From Pseudomonadota bacterium (GTDB lineage Bacteria; Pseudomonadota; Alphaproteobacteria; Rhizobiales; Hyphomicrobiaceae), in assembly GCA_023392135.1 (NCBI GenBank), contig JAEVZQ010000103.1, forward strand, positions 1 through 6,050: DNA of 6,050 nucleotides, in the 5' to 3' direction. Below the pieces are notes generated by a model, which did no database searches, had not been told where the DNA came from, and worked only from the letters and a program-made list of their open reading frames with translations. A program made the position numbers and the translations under genes. Each line of letters opens with the position of its first letter. The first letter of the stretch is position 1. Shown piece by piece: positions 1 to 6,050 of the stretch.

Positions 1-206
1 CGATTATGCCGCCATGGTCACTGATGATCTTGGCGACCAGGGCGAGGCCAAGTCCGGAGCCGCTACGCTTCGTAGTGACGAACGCATCGAACAGGTGAGG
101 CTTGAGCTGGTCCGGCACACCGGCCCCGTTGTCCTCCACCTCGATCATCAGGGGCAGGCTGACCCGGGCGCCGCTGCCGGGGAGCGAAAGCCGGACACCC
201 GGACGG
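1..206 (-). pseudogene. ntrB: Displaced C-terminal ATPase part of NtrB, continuing past the window edge
   Basis: Read from about 206 down to 1 in the frame shifted by one base from the upstream ntrB frame, the minus strand encodes [15 protein letters not shown], then the G1 box [10 protein letters not shown], the F box LFDAFVTTK and the G2 box [11 protein letters not shown], followed by SDHGGII. This is the normal order of the HATPase_c half of NtrB. No stop codon interrupts it up to the window edge. It has no start codon or ribosome binding site of its own, so it is the tail of the same gene and not a separate gene. A single extra base near 206/207, or a -1 slip after the TCC codon, would rejoin it to the kinase as [15 protein letters not shown], which matches the family pattern. 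All recognisable boxes are intact, so the break is either very recent or an error in the sequence. The remaining C-terminus, and presumably ntrC, lie to the left of the window. Confidence 0.85.
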
Positions 207-1062
207 AGGCGGTCGTCAGAATGATGCGCCCGCTTTCGCCGCTTCCTTCGACGGCCTCCACGGCGTTCTTGATGAGATTCAGGAAGGCCTGGATCAGCTT
301 GTCCCGGCTGGCCGGTACAGGCGGCAGGGAGGGATCGTAGCGCGCCACGATCGTAACGTCGCGACCGAAGCCGGTGCTGGCGAGCTGGCAAACGTGATCG
401 AGCACGTCGTGAATGTTGACCGGATCTTTCGCCAGCGGGCGCTCGTCGCCGAATACCTCCATCCGGTCGACCAGATCCCGGATGCGATCCGTCTCGGCAC
501 AGATGAGCTGCGCCAGCGACCGGTCCGCAGGGCCAAGGCCAGGCTCGAGCAGCTGGGCAGCGCCGCGGATGCCCGAAAGCGGGTTCTTGATCTCGTGGGC
601 CAGCATCGCCGCCATTCCCGAAACGGATCGCGCGGCAGCTCGATGCGTGAGCTGCCGCTCGATCATCTGCGCCATCGACCGCTGCTGGAGCATCAGGAGG
701 ATGAGGGACGGCTGTTCCGGCAGCGGTCCCCCATGGACATCGACGAGCTTCGGCCCGTCGACCCGCGGGATGACCACCTCGACACCGTACTCATTAACGG
801 AGAGGCCCGTGCGGCGGACGTTTTCGACCAGACTCACCAATGGGCAGCCGAATGCCACGAGATCTGCGAGCGTGTGCCGCTTGAGCGTGGCCTGCCCGGC
901 GGAGAAGAACTGCTCCGCAGCCGGATTGGCGTAGATGATACGCTCGCCCTCGGCGAGCGTAAGAATGGGATGCGGGAGCGCGGCAAGCAGCAGGTCGTGC
1001 TGAATATGCCGGGGGCCGCCGGTGCTGGATGGAGGGCGCTCTCTCGCAACGCCGCTGCTCAT
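148..1062 (-). CDS. ntrB: Nitrogen regulation sensor histidine kinase NtrB, cut short by a frameshift
   Basis: NtrB is the cytoplasmic kinase/phosphatase that phosphorylates the response regulator NtrC under nitrogen limitation and is controlled by PII proteins. This frame gives 304 residues. A PAS-like sensor region spans about residues 22-125 (with [12 protein letters not shown] at 42-53). The dimerisation/phosphorylation H-box has [10 protein letters not shown] with His156, and the N-box is NLIKNAVEA at 262-270. The frame then departs from the family after RIILTTA (residue 285) and stops at 148 with an unrelated tail of about 19 residues, so the ATP-binding G1, F and G2 boxes are missing. 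They are found in the next frame (see the entry at 1-206). The ATG at 1062 overlaps the dusB stop codon (ATGA) and has a GGAGGAG ribosome binding site 8 bases upstream, which implies translational coupling to dusB. As written, the product should be unable to bind ATP. A sequencing error of one base is the main alternative. Family identification is very secure; loss of function is uncertain. Confidence 0.9.
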   Translation of the reverse strand: MSSGVARERPPSSTGGPRHIQHDLLLAALPHPILTLAEGERIIYANPAAEQFFSAGQATLKRHTLADLVAFGCPLVSLVENVRRTGLSVNEYGVEVVIPRVDGPKLVDVHGGPLPEQPSLILLMLQQRSMAQMIERQLTHRAAARSVSGMAAMLAHEIKNPLSGIRGAAQLLEPGLGPADRSLAQLICAETDRIRDLVDRMEVFGDERPLAKDPVNIHDVLDHVCQLASTGFGRDVTIVARYDPSLPPVPASRDKLIQAFLNLIKNAVEAVEGSGESGRIILTTASVRVSGFRSPAAAPGSACP

Positions 1063-2075
1063 GCCGCAAGCTCCTCCGCCTGGTCGTAGAACGCTGGGAG
1101 GCCGCGCAGCACGCGGTCTGCGTCATCGTCCTGGCAGAGCCGAGCCCGCCACCCCTTTACAACGTCCAGGGCGAGCCCGCTCTGCTCCAGGTACCAGCCG
1201 ATGTGCTTGCGGGCGTTGCGGAGGCCGAGCGAATGTCCGTAGTGGGCGAGCATGCCGGCGACATGCTCCACTGCGATGCAGGCCTGCTTGGCTAGAGCCG
1301 GAGCACCGGGATCGGTTCCTGTTTTCAGCGCTGTCGCGATCCTGCCCGGCAGCCACGGTGCGCCGTATGCACCGCGCCCGACCATCACGCCATTTGCGCC
1401 CGAGGCATCAAGAGCGCTCCTCGCATCGGCGACACATGAAATATCGCCGTTGACGATCACCGGAACGGAAACAGCGTCCTTCACCCGCCGCACGAAGGCC
1501 CAGTCGGCCTGCCCCTTGAAGAACTGGCAGCGGGTCCGCCCGTGCACGGTGATGAGCTGGATGCCCACTGCCACGGCCATACGGGCGAGCTCCGGCGCGT
1601 TGAGATCACGATGGTCCCAGCCCATGCGCATCTTCAGCGTGACCGGCACCGTCACACTCTTCACCACTGCCTCGATCAGTGACAGCGCGTGCACGGGATC
1701 GCGCATCAGCGCCGAGCCTGAAAGCTTGCCCGTGACCTGACGGGCGGGGCAGCCCATGTTGATGTCGATGATGTCGGCGCCGAGGTCCTCGGCGATCCTC
1801 GCGCCCTCGGCCATCCAGCGTGCCTCGCGACCGGCGAGCTGGATCACGAACGGAGAGATCCCATCCCCCACGGCTCTACGAAGGACGTCCGGTCTCTGGC
1901 GGGCCAGCTCCTCGCTGGCGATCATCTCGGAAGCGACGAGGCCGGCACCAAGCTGTTGTGCGAGCCTGCGAAACGGAAGATCCGTGACGCCGGACATGGG
2001 GGCCAGCAGCACGCCATTGGTCAGTTCACGAGACCCGACCATCAGTTGACTTTGGAGCGGCTGCGCGGATCTCAT
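1059..2075 (-). CDS. dusB: tRNA-dihydrouridine synthase DusB (NifR3 family)
   Basis: This is an FMN-dependent enzyme that reduces uridine to dihydrouridine in the D-loop of tRNA, using NADPH. The chosen start gives 338 residues, normal for the family. Visible motifs are [13 protein letters not shown] (24-36, FMN-binding first strand), [20 protein letters not shown] (104-123) with the catalytic Cys109, LKMRMGWD (147-154), TVHGRTR (176-182), VNGDI (208-212) and [11 protein letters not shown] (231-241, flavin phosphate binding). The open frame extends up to 2147, but the extra 24 residues lie over AT-rich, promoter-like DNA and do not resemble the family, so I chose the ATG at 2075. An ATG at 2042 (MVGSREL) is a possible shorter start. 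Neither has a strong ribosome binding site. The stop overlaps the ntrB start by 4 bases. The nifR3-ntrB-ntrC order is classical in rhizobia, Rhodobacter and Azospirillum; as far as I know it reflects a shared transcript and not a role for Dus in nitrogen control. Confidence 0.95.
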   Translation of the reverse strand: MRSAQPLQSQLMVGSRELTNGVLLAPMSGVTDLPFRRLAQQLGAGLVASEMIASEELARQRPDVLRRAVGDGISPFVIQLAGREARWMAEGARIAEDLGADIIDINMGCPARQVTGKLSGSALMRDPVHALSLIEAVVKSVTVPVTLKMRMGWDHRDLNAPELARMAVAVGIQLITVHGRTRCQFFKGQADWAFVRRVKDAVSVPVIVNGDISCVADARSALDASGANGVMVGRGAYGAPWLPGRIATALKTGTDPGAPALAKQACIAVEHVAGMLAHYGHSLGLRNARKHIGWYLEQSGLALDVVKGWRARLCQDDDADRVLRGLPAFYDQAEELAA

Positions 2076-2108
2076 GCCTACTATTTCATCATATTTAATT
2101 GATGCCGT

Positions 2109-2116
2109 ACAATTGT
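2109..2116. repeat. AT-rich palindrome ACAATTGT near the presumed dusB transcription start
   Basis: ACAATTGT is a perfect 8-base palindrome. The flanking G (2107) and C (2118) also pair, with one mismatch between. It sits at the edge of the most AT-rich stretch of the window (about 2081-2116), between two divergent transcription units. It resembles half-sites bound by MarR/OhrR-type repressors, and a MarR-type gene lies downstream, but any link is conjecture. Confidence 0.25.
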
Positions 2117-2118
2117 GC

Positions 2119-2147
2119 AGAGTAAGGCAGAGCCTTGCCATTCGCAA
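2119..2147 (-). promoter_or_regulatory. Candidate sigma-70 type promoter for dusB-ntrB
   Basis: On the minus strand, TTGCGA (2147-2142) is separated by 17 bases from TACTCT (2124-2119). They match the -35 and -10 consensus at four and three of six positions, respectively. Transcription would start near 2112, giving a leader of about 37 bases before the ATG at 2075. The spacing and position fit the dusB-ntrB transcript well. The hexamers themselves are weak, and alphaproteobacterial promoters are hard to recognise by eye, so this is only a suggestion. Confidence 0.3.
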
Positions 2148-2161
2148 CCGCGAACTGCGAA
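2141..2161. repeat. Nested inverted repeats in the dusB/ispDF intergenic region
   Basis: TTCGC at 2141-2145 is followed after four bases by its complement GCGAA (2150-2154), and TTCGCA (2141-2146) by TGCGAA (2156-2161) after nine bases. The left arm can thus pair with either of two right arms. The element covers the -35 box proposed for dusB. It could be an operator or an RNA hairpin, but arms this short arise by chance in GC-rich DNA. Confidence 0.3.
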
Positions 2162-2252
2162 CCCCTTACTGAGATTGCGCTCACGGCATCGGACGGCTAA
2201 GGCATCACGGCCGAGGGGAGACGCGATGCTGCCGCAAAGCCAGAGGTGAAGA

Positions 2253-3443
2253 GTGCAGGTATCCGTGCTGATCGTCGCTGCGGGCCGCGGCACGCGGGCT
2301 GCCGGCTCTGCCTTGCCGAAGCAGTACCGGCAGCTCGGAGGCAAGCCGGTCCTGACACATGCAATCGAGGCCTTCGCCAGTCATCCGGCGGTCAATGCCA
2401 TACAAGTCGTCATTCATTCTGACGATCGCGCGCTTTACGACGCGTGTTGCGCCGGCCTTCATGCGCCGCTTCGCGAGCCGATCAGCGGCGGCGCGATGCG
2501 CCAGGACTCCGTGCGCGCCGGATTGCAGGCCCTTGCCGCGCTCGATCCGGATGCGGTCCTCATCCACGATGCTGCCCGCCCGCTGATCGAGGCGGACCTG
2601 ATCGACCGCGTGCTCGCGGCGCTCTTAGAGGATGACGGGGCGATCGCCGCATTGCCCGTGAACGACACGCTGAAGCGCTCTGGCCCGAACGGAATCATCG
2701 TGGAGACCGTCTCACGCGAAGGCCTCTGGCGGGCACAGACCCCGCAAGGCTTTCGGTTCGCCAGCATTCTTGCAGCCCACGAAGCCGTGCATTCCCAGGG
2801 CCGATCGGATTTCACTGATGACGCCGCAATTGCGGAATGGGCAGGCCTGAGGGTCGCGCTTGTCCCCGGCAGCGCGCGCAACATCAAGCTCACCGACGAG
2901 GAGGACTTCGCCTTGGCAGAGTGTCTGATCGCGCCCGCCGGACAGCTTGAATACCGGGCCGGCACAGGGTTCGACGTTCACCGCTTCTGTGAGGGCGATC
3001 ACGTCTGGCTATGCGGTGTCCGGATCGCCCATGACAAAGGCCTTACGGGTCACTCGGACGCAGACGTCGGCCTGCACGCTCTGACCGATGCGATCCTCGG
3101 AGCCATCGCTGACGGCGATATCGGCCAGCACTTTCCCCCGACCGATCCGAAGTGGGCGGGCGCGGCCTCCCACATCTTTCTCCGCTATGCCGCGCGCCGG
3201 GTGACCGAGCGTGGTGGCAGGATATCGAATGTCGACGTGACATTGCTCTGTGAGGCGCCCAAGATTTCGCCTCACCGCGAGGCGATGCGCACGACGATCG
3301 CCGAAATTCTAGACATTGCCGTCGAACGCGTCGGCGTGAAAGCAACGACCACGGAAGGGCTCGGTTTCACAGGCCGCCGGGAAGGTATTTCTGCCATGGC
3401 CAGCGCCACGGTGCTGCTGCCTCCATGCAACCATTCTGCCTGA
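2253..3443 (+). CDS. ispDF: Bifunctional IspD/IspF enzyme of the MEP isoprenoid pathway
   Basis: This is a two-enzyme fusion of 396 residues. The N-terminal half (about 1-230) is 2-C-methyl-D-erythritol 4-phosphate cytidylyltransferase, which makes CDP-methylerythritol from MEP and CTP. The C-terminal half (about 234-390) is 2-C-methyl-D-erythritol 2,4-cyclodiphosphate synthase. IspD motifs are VAAGRGTR (8-15), LPKQY with Lys23, GGAMRQDSVRAGL (79-91), IHDAARP (104-110) and AQTPQGF (161-167). IspF motifs are GTGFDVHRF (237-245) with zinc ligands Asp241 and His243, GHSDADVGLHALTDA (266-280) with ligand His275, and KATTTEGLGFTGR (363-375) for CDP binding. The start is a GTG at 2253, preceded by AGAGGTGA, a good ribosome binding site. 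IspE, which acts between the two steps, is not in the window. The fusion is normal for alphaproteobacteria and a few epsilonproteobacteria. All recognised active-site residues are present. Confidence 0.96.
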   Translation: MQVSVLIVAAGRGTRAAGSALPKQYRQLGGKPVLTHAIEAFASHPAVNAIQVVIHSDDRALYDACCAGLHAPLREPISGGAMRQDSVRAGLQALAALDPDAVLIHDAARPLIEADLIDRVLAALLEDDGAIAALPVNDTLKRSGPNGIIVETVSREGLWRAQTPQGFRFASILAAHEAVHSQGRSDFTDDAAIAEWAGLRVALVPGSARNIKLTDEEDFALAECLIAPAGQLEYRAGTGFDVHRFCEGDHVWLCGVRIAHDKGLTGHSDADVGLHALTDAILGAIADGDIGQHFPPTDPKWAGAASHIFLRYAARRVTERGGRISNVDVTLLCEAPKISPHREAMRTTIAEILDIAVERVGVKATTTEGLGFTGRREGISAMASATVLLPPCNHSA

Positions 3444-3541
3444 ATCGTCGGACGTGAGAGCAACTTACCTTGCCTCAGCGGGAAGAATCGCTGATCAAGG
3501 ACAGAGCGTTGTATCTCCACTGGCCAAGCCAGGAGCTTCCG

Positions 3542-4021
3542 ATGAACATCATGACCCAGGAGCCGGACTCCGCCGCGGCCGAGCTTACGAATATCGCGGA
3601 GACGACAGCCTCGAGCTGCATTGCGACGCGTGTGCGCCAGCTCAGTCGTATCATCACGCGCGTCTACGATGACGCCATGCGCCCGCTCGGCATCACTGCA
3701 GCCCAGTTCACGCTTCTCACACAGCTCGCTCAGCAGGACGGTATCACGGCGGTCGAGATCGGCTTCACGCTCGACATCGAGAAGTCGACCCTATCACGCA
3801 ACCTGAAGCGGCTGCTGGCGCTCAACCTGATCATCATGGATCCGCCGGCGGGACGGCGTGGTCGCGGCCTGCATCTGACCGAAAAAGGCCGGCGGGTGAT
3901 CAAGGAAGCCTATCCTGTCTGGCTTTCCGCCCAGCAACGCGCTGTCAGCGTAATGGGGCCTGAGAGTCGGTCCACGCTCGACACGCTTCTCCATCAGGCC
4001 GAAAAGCTGGCAGTCGTATAG
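3542..4021 (+). CDS. MarR-family winged helix-turn-helix transcriptional regulator
   Basis: A 159-residue DNA-binding protein, usual for MarR regulators, which act as dimers and mostly repress nearby genes until a small ligand or oxidant releases them. An N-terminal helix region (about 22-50) leads through LGITAAQFTLLTQLA (49-63) into the winged helix-turn-helix. The recognition helix is about 79-93 (EKSTLSRNLKRLLAL), and the wing holds PAGRRGRGLHLTEKG (102-116) with three arginines. A helical tail (120-157) would complete the dimer interface. There is one cysteine, Cys26, at the start of the first helix. I chose the ATG at 3542 because AGGAG lies six bases upstream. The frame continues to a TTG at 3470, but that extension has no family resemblance. 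The gene lies 98 bases after ispDF and 75 before pncC, on the same strand. Its ligand and targets cannot be told from the sequence. It is the only regulator in an otherwise enzymatic cluster. Confidence 0.9.
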   Translation: MNIMTQEPDSAAAELTNIAETTASSCIATRVRQLSRIITRVYDDAMRPLGITAAQFTLLTQLAQQDGITAVEIGFTLDIEKSTLSRNLKRLLALNLIIMDPPAGRRGRGLHLTEKGRRVIKEAYPVWLSAQQRAVSVMGPESRSTLDTLLHQAEKLAVV

Positions 4022-4036
4022 GGCTGGTTTTCAGCC
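4022..4036 (+). other. Short hairpin just after the MarR gene
   Basis: GGCTG (4022-4026) and CAGCC (4032-4036) can form a five-pair stem around the loop GTTTT, starting directly after the MarR stop codon. No run of T follows, so it is a poor intrinsic terminator. It might slow transcription or protect the upstream RNA end, or mean nothing. Confidence 0.25.
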
Positions 4037-4064
4037 GGTTGAGAGGTTAGCCTTCGCGCCAGAT

Positions 4065-4076
4065 TGCCAGATGGCA
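4065..4076. repeat. Inverted repeat TGCCA-GA-TGGCA upstream of pncC
   Basis: Two five-base arms with a two-base centre lie about 20 bases before the pncC start. The motif GCCAGAT also occurs twice in tandem here, eight bases apart. This could be a binding site in the MarR-pncC gap, which might be the MarR protein's own target, or a chance repeat. Confidence 0.25.
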
Positions 4077-4096
4077 TCATCTCGCGCGGAGGTTTC

Positions 4097-4594
4097 ATGT
4101 TTCCTGCGGATCTCGTCGACGACGCGCGACAGGTTATTGATCTCCTGCGCGATCATAAGTTGATGCTGGCCACGGCCGAGAGCTGCACGGGTGGCCTCAT
4201 TGCCGGATTGCTGACAGAAATCCCCGGCTCCTCGGACGTCGTTGAGCGCGGGTACGTGACTTATTCCAATGCCGCCAAGGCATCCTGCCTCGGGATCGAA
4301 CCTCAACTGATCGCGACCCATGGCGCCGTGAGTGAGGAGGTCGCTCGTGCGATGGCTTCAGGCGCGCTGGCCCATTCGGAAGCGGACATCGCCGTATCCG
4401 TGACCGGGGTGGCAGGTCCGGGCGGAGGGTCGGCCGAAAAGCCGGTCGGGCTCGTGCACTTCGGCGCCGCCCGGAAGGGCCAGCCGGTGCTGCATCTGGA
4501 GAAAAGGTTCGGCGATCTCGGGCGCTCGGCCATCCGGCTCGAAAGCGTACGGACGGCACTGGATCTGGTGAAAGCTGCCGTCAGGCTCGATTGA
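4097..4594 (+). CDS. pncC: Nicotinamide-nucleotide amidase PncC (CinA C-terminal domain family)
   Basis: This enzyme deamidates nicotinamide mononucleotide to nicotinate mononucleotide, returning NMN (released for example by NAD-dependent DNA ligase) to NAD synthesis. The 165-residue product is the stand-alone form, without the N-terminal MoCF-like domain of full CinA. Motifs are [15 protein letters not shown] (26-40) with the probable nucleophile Ser29, the conserved VTYSNAAK (54-61) with Tyr56 and Lys61, and [17 protein letters not shown] (102-118). I chose the ATG at 4097 with GGAGG four bases upstream. A TTG at 4064 would add 11 residues with no support. The gene converges on the RatA-like gene and the two coding ends overlap by 14 bases. 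Many genomes label this family competence/damage-inducible protein CinA; nothing here suggests a competence role. Confidence 0.92.
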   Translation: MFPADLVDDARQVIDLLRDHKLMLATAESCTGGLIAGLLTEIPGSSDVVERGYVTYSNAAKASCLGIEPQLIATHGAVSEEVARAMASGALAHSEADIAVSVTGVAGPGGGSAEKPVGLVHFGAARKGQPVLHLEKRFGDLGRSAIRLESVRTALDLVKAAVRLD

Positions 4595-5054
4595 AGGCGG
4601 TTCCCTCGTCCCCGTAGATCTCGTCGGCGCGGGCCTCGAACGCATCTGCGAATTTGCGGAAGGCCCTGTCGAACAGAGCGCCCATCATCATGCCGAGCGC
4701 CATCGACCGGAACTCGTAGGTGATGGAGAAGCCCACCTTGCATCCTTCCGGATGCGGCTGGAAGCTCCACGTGTTTTCGAGATGCCGGAACGGGCCGTTG
4801 ACGTAATTGACGAGGATCTGCTTCTTCCCCCGATCGAGCCGCACGCGTGTCGTGAACGACTCGTTTATCGGGCCGTAGCCGACGGTCATCGTCGCGAGGA
4901 TCTCCTCGGTGCCGTCCTGCTTCAAACCGCGCGAATGCAGCACGAGCTTTTCACAGAGCGGCAGGAACTCCGGATAGCGCTCTACATCCGAGACCAGCTC
5001 GAACATCGCCCGCGGCGAATGCTTCACGATACGTTGCGTGCGGTATGATGGCAT
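4581..5054 (-). CDS. RatA/COQ10-type START-domain protein (ubiquinone-binding family)
   Basis: A 157-residue single-domain protein of the polyketide cyclase/COQ10 START superfamily, which includes E. coli RatA and mitochondrial Coq10. These fold into a helix-grip with a hydrophobic pocket. Coq10 binds ubiquinone and is needed for efficient respiration, so a role in quinone handling is the best guess for alphaproteobacterial members. Visible features are [19 protein letters not shown] (17-35), the family signature, then alternating strands over about 38-115 including [11 protein letters not shown] (61-71), [13 protein letters not shown] (86-98) and ITYEFRS (111-117), and a C-terminal amphipathic helix (118-147). 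The start [10 protein letters not shown] at 5054 matches the usual start of the family, although its ribosome binding site is weak. The frame stays open to 5123, adding 23 residues I regard as non-coding. It follows lipA on the same strand after 108 bases, a common arrangement in alphaproteobacteria. I give no symbol because the toxin role proposed for E. coli RatA is not established here. Confidence 0.88.
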   Translation of the reverse strand: MPSYRTQRIVKHSPRAMFELVSDVERYPEFLPLCEKLVLHSRGLKQDGTEEILATMTVGYGPINESFTTRVRLDRGKKQILVNYVNGPFRHLENTWSFQPHPEGCKVGFSITYEFRSMALGMMMGALFDRAFRKFADAFEARADEIYGDEGTAFNRA

Positions 5055-5162
5055 CTCAGAATCTGTAGCGAACCACTCGTTGCAGGATATCGCGAGTCCC
5101 TGCGCCTGCAGCATTGCGGCCAATCACCACGCGCGGGACGAAATGTATCAGACGGGCGGTGC

Positions 5163-6050
5163 TCACCCGACACGGCCCATGGTGGAAAGGCGAGCGGCCC
5201 GGAGCCGGGCGAAGTCGTCGCCCGCGTGGTAGGACGAGCGCGTCAGCGGGCTGGCGGAGACCAGCAGGAAGCCCTTAGCATAGGCGATACGCTCGTAGGA
5301 CTTGAATTCCTCCGGCGTCACGAAGCCTTTCACCTCGGCATGCTTACGCGTCGGCTGGAGGTATTGGCCGATGGTGAGGAAATCGACCTCGGCGGTCCGC
5401 AGGTCATCCATGAGCTGCAGCACCTCCTCCCGCTTCTCACCGAGACCGACCATGATGCCGGATTTCGTGAACATGGTCGGGTCGAGCTCCTTCACGCGCT
5501 GCAGCAGCCGGAGCGAATGGAAGTAGCGCGCGCCCGGGCGGATTTGCAGATAGAGCCCAGGCACGGTCTCCAGGTTGTGATTGAAGACGTCGGGCTTCGC
5601 CTCGACAACCACCTCCAGCGCTCCATCCTTGCGCAGGAAGTCGGGCGTCAGCACCTCGATCGTGGTGCCAGGTGTGTGCTCGCGGATGCAGCGGATGACG
5701 GCGGCGAAATGTGCCGCACCACCGTCGGCGAGATCGTCCCGGTCAACCGAGGTGATGACCACGTGCTCGAGCCCGAGCTTTGCCACCGCCTCCGCGACGT
5801 TGGCAGGCTCCTGGGGGTCGAGCGGCTTCGGCAGCCCGGTGCGGACATTGCAGAAGGCGCAGGCCCGCGTGCACGTGTCGCCCATGATCATCATGGTCGC
5901 GTGCTTCTTCGACCAGCATTCGCCGATGTTGGGGCAACCGGCTTCCTCGCAGACGGTATGCAGCCCATGCTCACGGACGATGCTTTTCGTCTCGTTATAG
6001 GTGGGTGAGCCCGGTGCCTTGACTCGAATCCACTCCGGCTTGCGCAGCAC
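5163..6050 (-). CDS. lipA: Lipoyl synthase LipA, N-terminus beyond the window
   Basis: This is a radical-SAM enzyme that inserts two sulfur atoms into protein-bound octanoyl groups, making the lipoyl cofactor of pyruvate and 2-oxoglutarate dehydrogenases and the glycine cleavage system. The window holds the last 295 residues. The sacrificial auxiliary iron-sulfur cluster is held by [12 protein letters not shown] (window residues 34-45), and the radical-SAM cluster by CTRACAFC (60-67). The conserved C-terminal [10 protein letters not shown] (271-280) supplies the serine that ligates the auxiliary cluster. Other family stretches are [36 protein letters not shown] and [11 protein letters not shown]. 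The GTG at the window edge ([12 protein letters not shown] follows) is almost certainly an internal valine codon; about 25-30 residues should precede it. No key residue is missing. The stop lies 108 bases before the RatA-like start, and the two are probably transcribed together. Confidence 0.96.
   Translation of the reverse strand: MLRKPEWIRVKAPGSPTYNETKSIVREHGLHTVCEEAGCPNIGECWSKKHATMMIMGDTCTRACAFCNVRTGLPKPLDPQEPANVAEAVAKLGLEHVVITSVDRDDLADGGAAHFAAVIRCIREHTPGTTIEVLTPDFLRKDGALEVVVEAKPDVFNHNLETVPGLYLQIRPGARYFHSLRLLQRVKELDPTMFTKSGIMVGLGEKREEVLQLMDDLRTAEVDFLTIGQYLQPTRKHAEVKGFVTPEEFKSYERIAYAKGFLLVSASPLTRSSYHAGDDFARLRAARLSTMGRVG

Noticed and set aside
200..212. Programmed ribosomal frameshift in ntrB
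   Set aside because: A -1 slip after the TCC codon would restore the protein, but there is no slippery heptamer or clear downstream stem, and ntrB is not known to use recoding.
394..1089. Plus-strand open frame of 231 codons opposite ntrB
   Set aside because: It is antisense to the conserved PAS and histidine kinase regions and has no recognisable domain or ribosome binding site, so it is a shadow of ntrB.
2076..2147. Longer dusB product starting at 2147
   Set aside because: The 24 extra residues are not family-like and cover AT-rich promoter-like DNA. The ATG at 2075 gives the usual length.
2253..3443. ispDF fusion as a novel gene fusion
   Set aside because: The IspD-IspF fusion is well known in alphaproteobacteria, and its motif order and length are normal here.
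3470..3541. TTG start at 3470 for the MarR gene
   Set aside because: The ATG at 3542 has AGGAG at ideal distance and gives the normal family length. The extension shows no conserved pattern.
4022..4036. Intrinsic terminator after the MarR gene
   Set aside because: The stem has only five pairs and no T-run follows, so it is reported only as a weak hairpin.
5226..6008. Long plus-strand open frame (260 codons) opposite lipA
   Set aside because: It lies wholly antisense to a well-conserved lipA with all its cysteine motifs. Its protein resembles no family, and GC-rich codons commonly leave antisense frames open.

Overview
The window is GC-rich and densely coded. It reads as chromosomal housekeeping DNA from an alphaproteobacterium, most likely of the Rhizobiales type. 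The reasons are a fused ispDF gene, the divergent dusB(nifR3)-ntrB pair, and the company of a pncC/cinA-C gene, a RatA/COQ10-type START protein gene and lipA. As I recall it, this is the standing neighbourhood of these genes in rhizobia and relatives. No mobile element, CRISPR array, tRNA or rRNA gene was seen.

Layout. On the minus strand, dusB (2075 down to 1059) overlaps ntrB by 4 bases at an ATGA junction, and ntrB continues down to the left edge. ntrB does not read through: around 206/207 the frame slips by one base. The PAS, H-box and N-box part (1062 to 148) is therefore separated from an otherwise well-preserved G1/F/G2 ATPase part (about 206 to 1). A 177-base intergenic region (2076-2252) separates dusB from the plus-strand genes ispDF (2253-3443), a MarR-type regulator (3542-4021) and pncC (4097-4594). 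Facing them on the minus strand are a RatA-like gene (5054 to 4581), which overlaps the end of pncC by 14 bases, and lipA (6050 to 5163), whose first codons lie beyond the right edge.

How the genes work together. ispDF makes isoprenoid precursors by the MEP pathway. lipA makes the lipoyl cofactor. The RatA-like protein is probably connected with ubiquinone or membrane lipid binding. pncC recycles NMN for NAD synthesis. dusB modifies tRNA, and ntrB is the nitrogen sensor kinase of the NtrBC system. These are mostly independent core functions kept side by side. The only lineage-variable piece I suspect is the MarR gene between ispDF and pncC.

I see no previously undescribed system here. The points most worth checking are the ntrB frame break, the MarR insertion and the small inverted repeats in the dusB/ispDF intergenic region.
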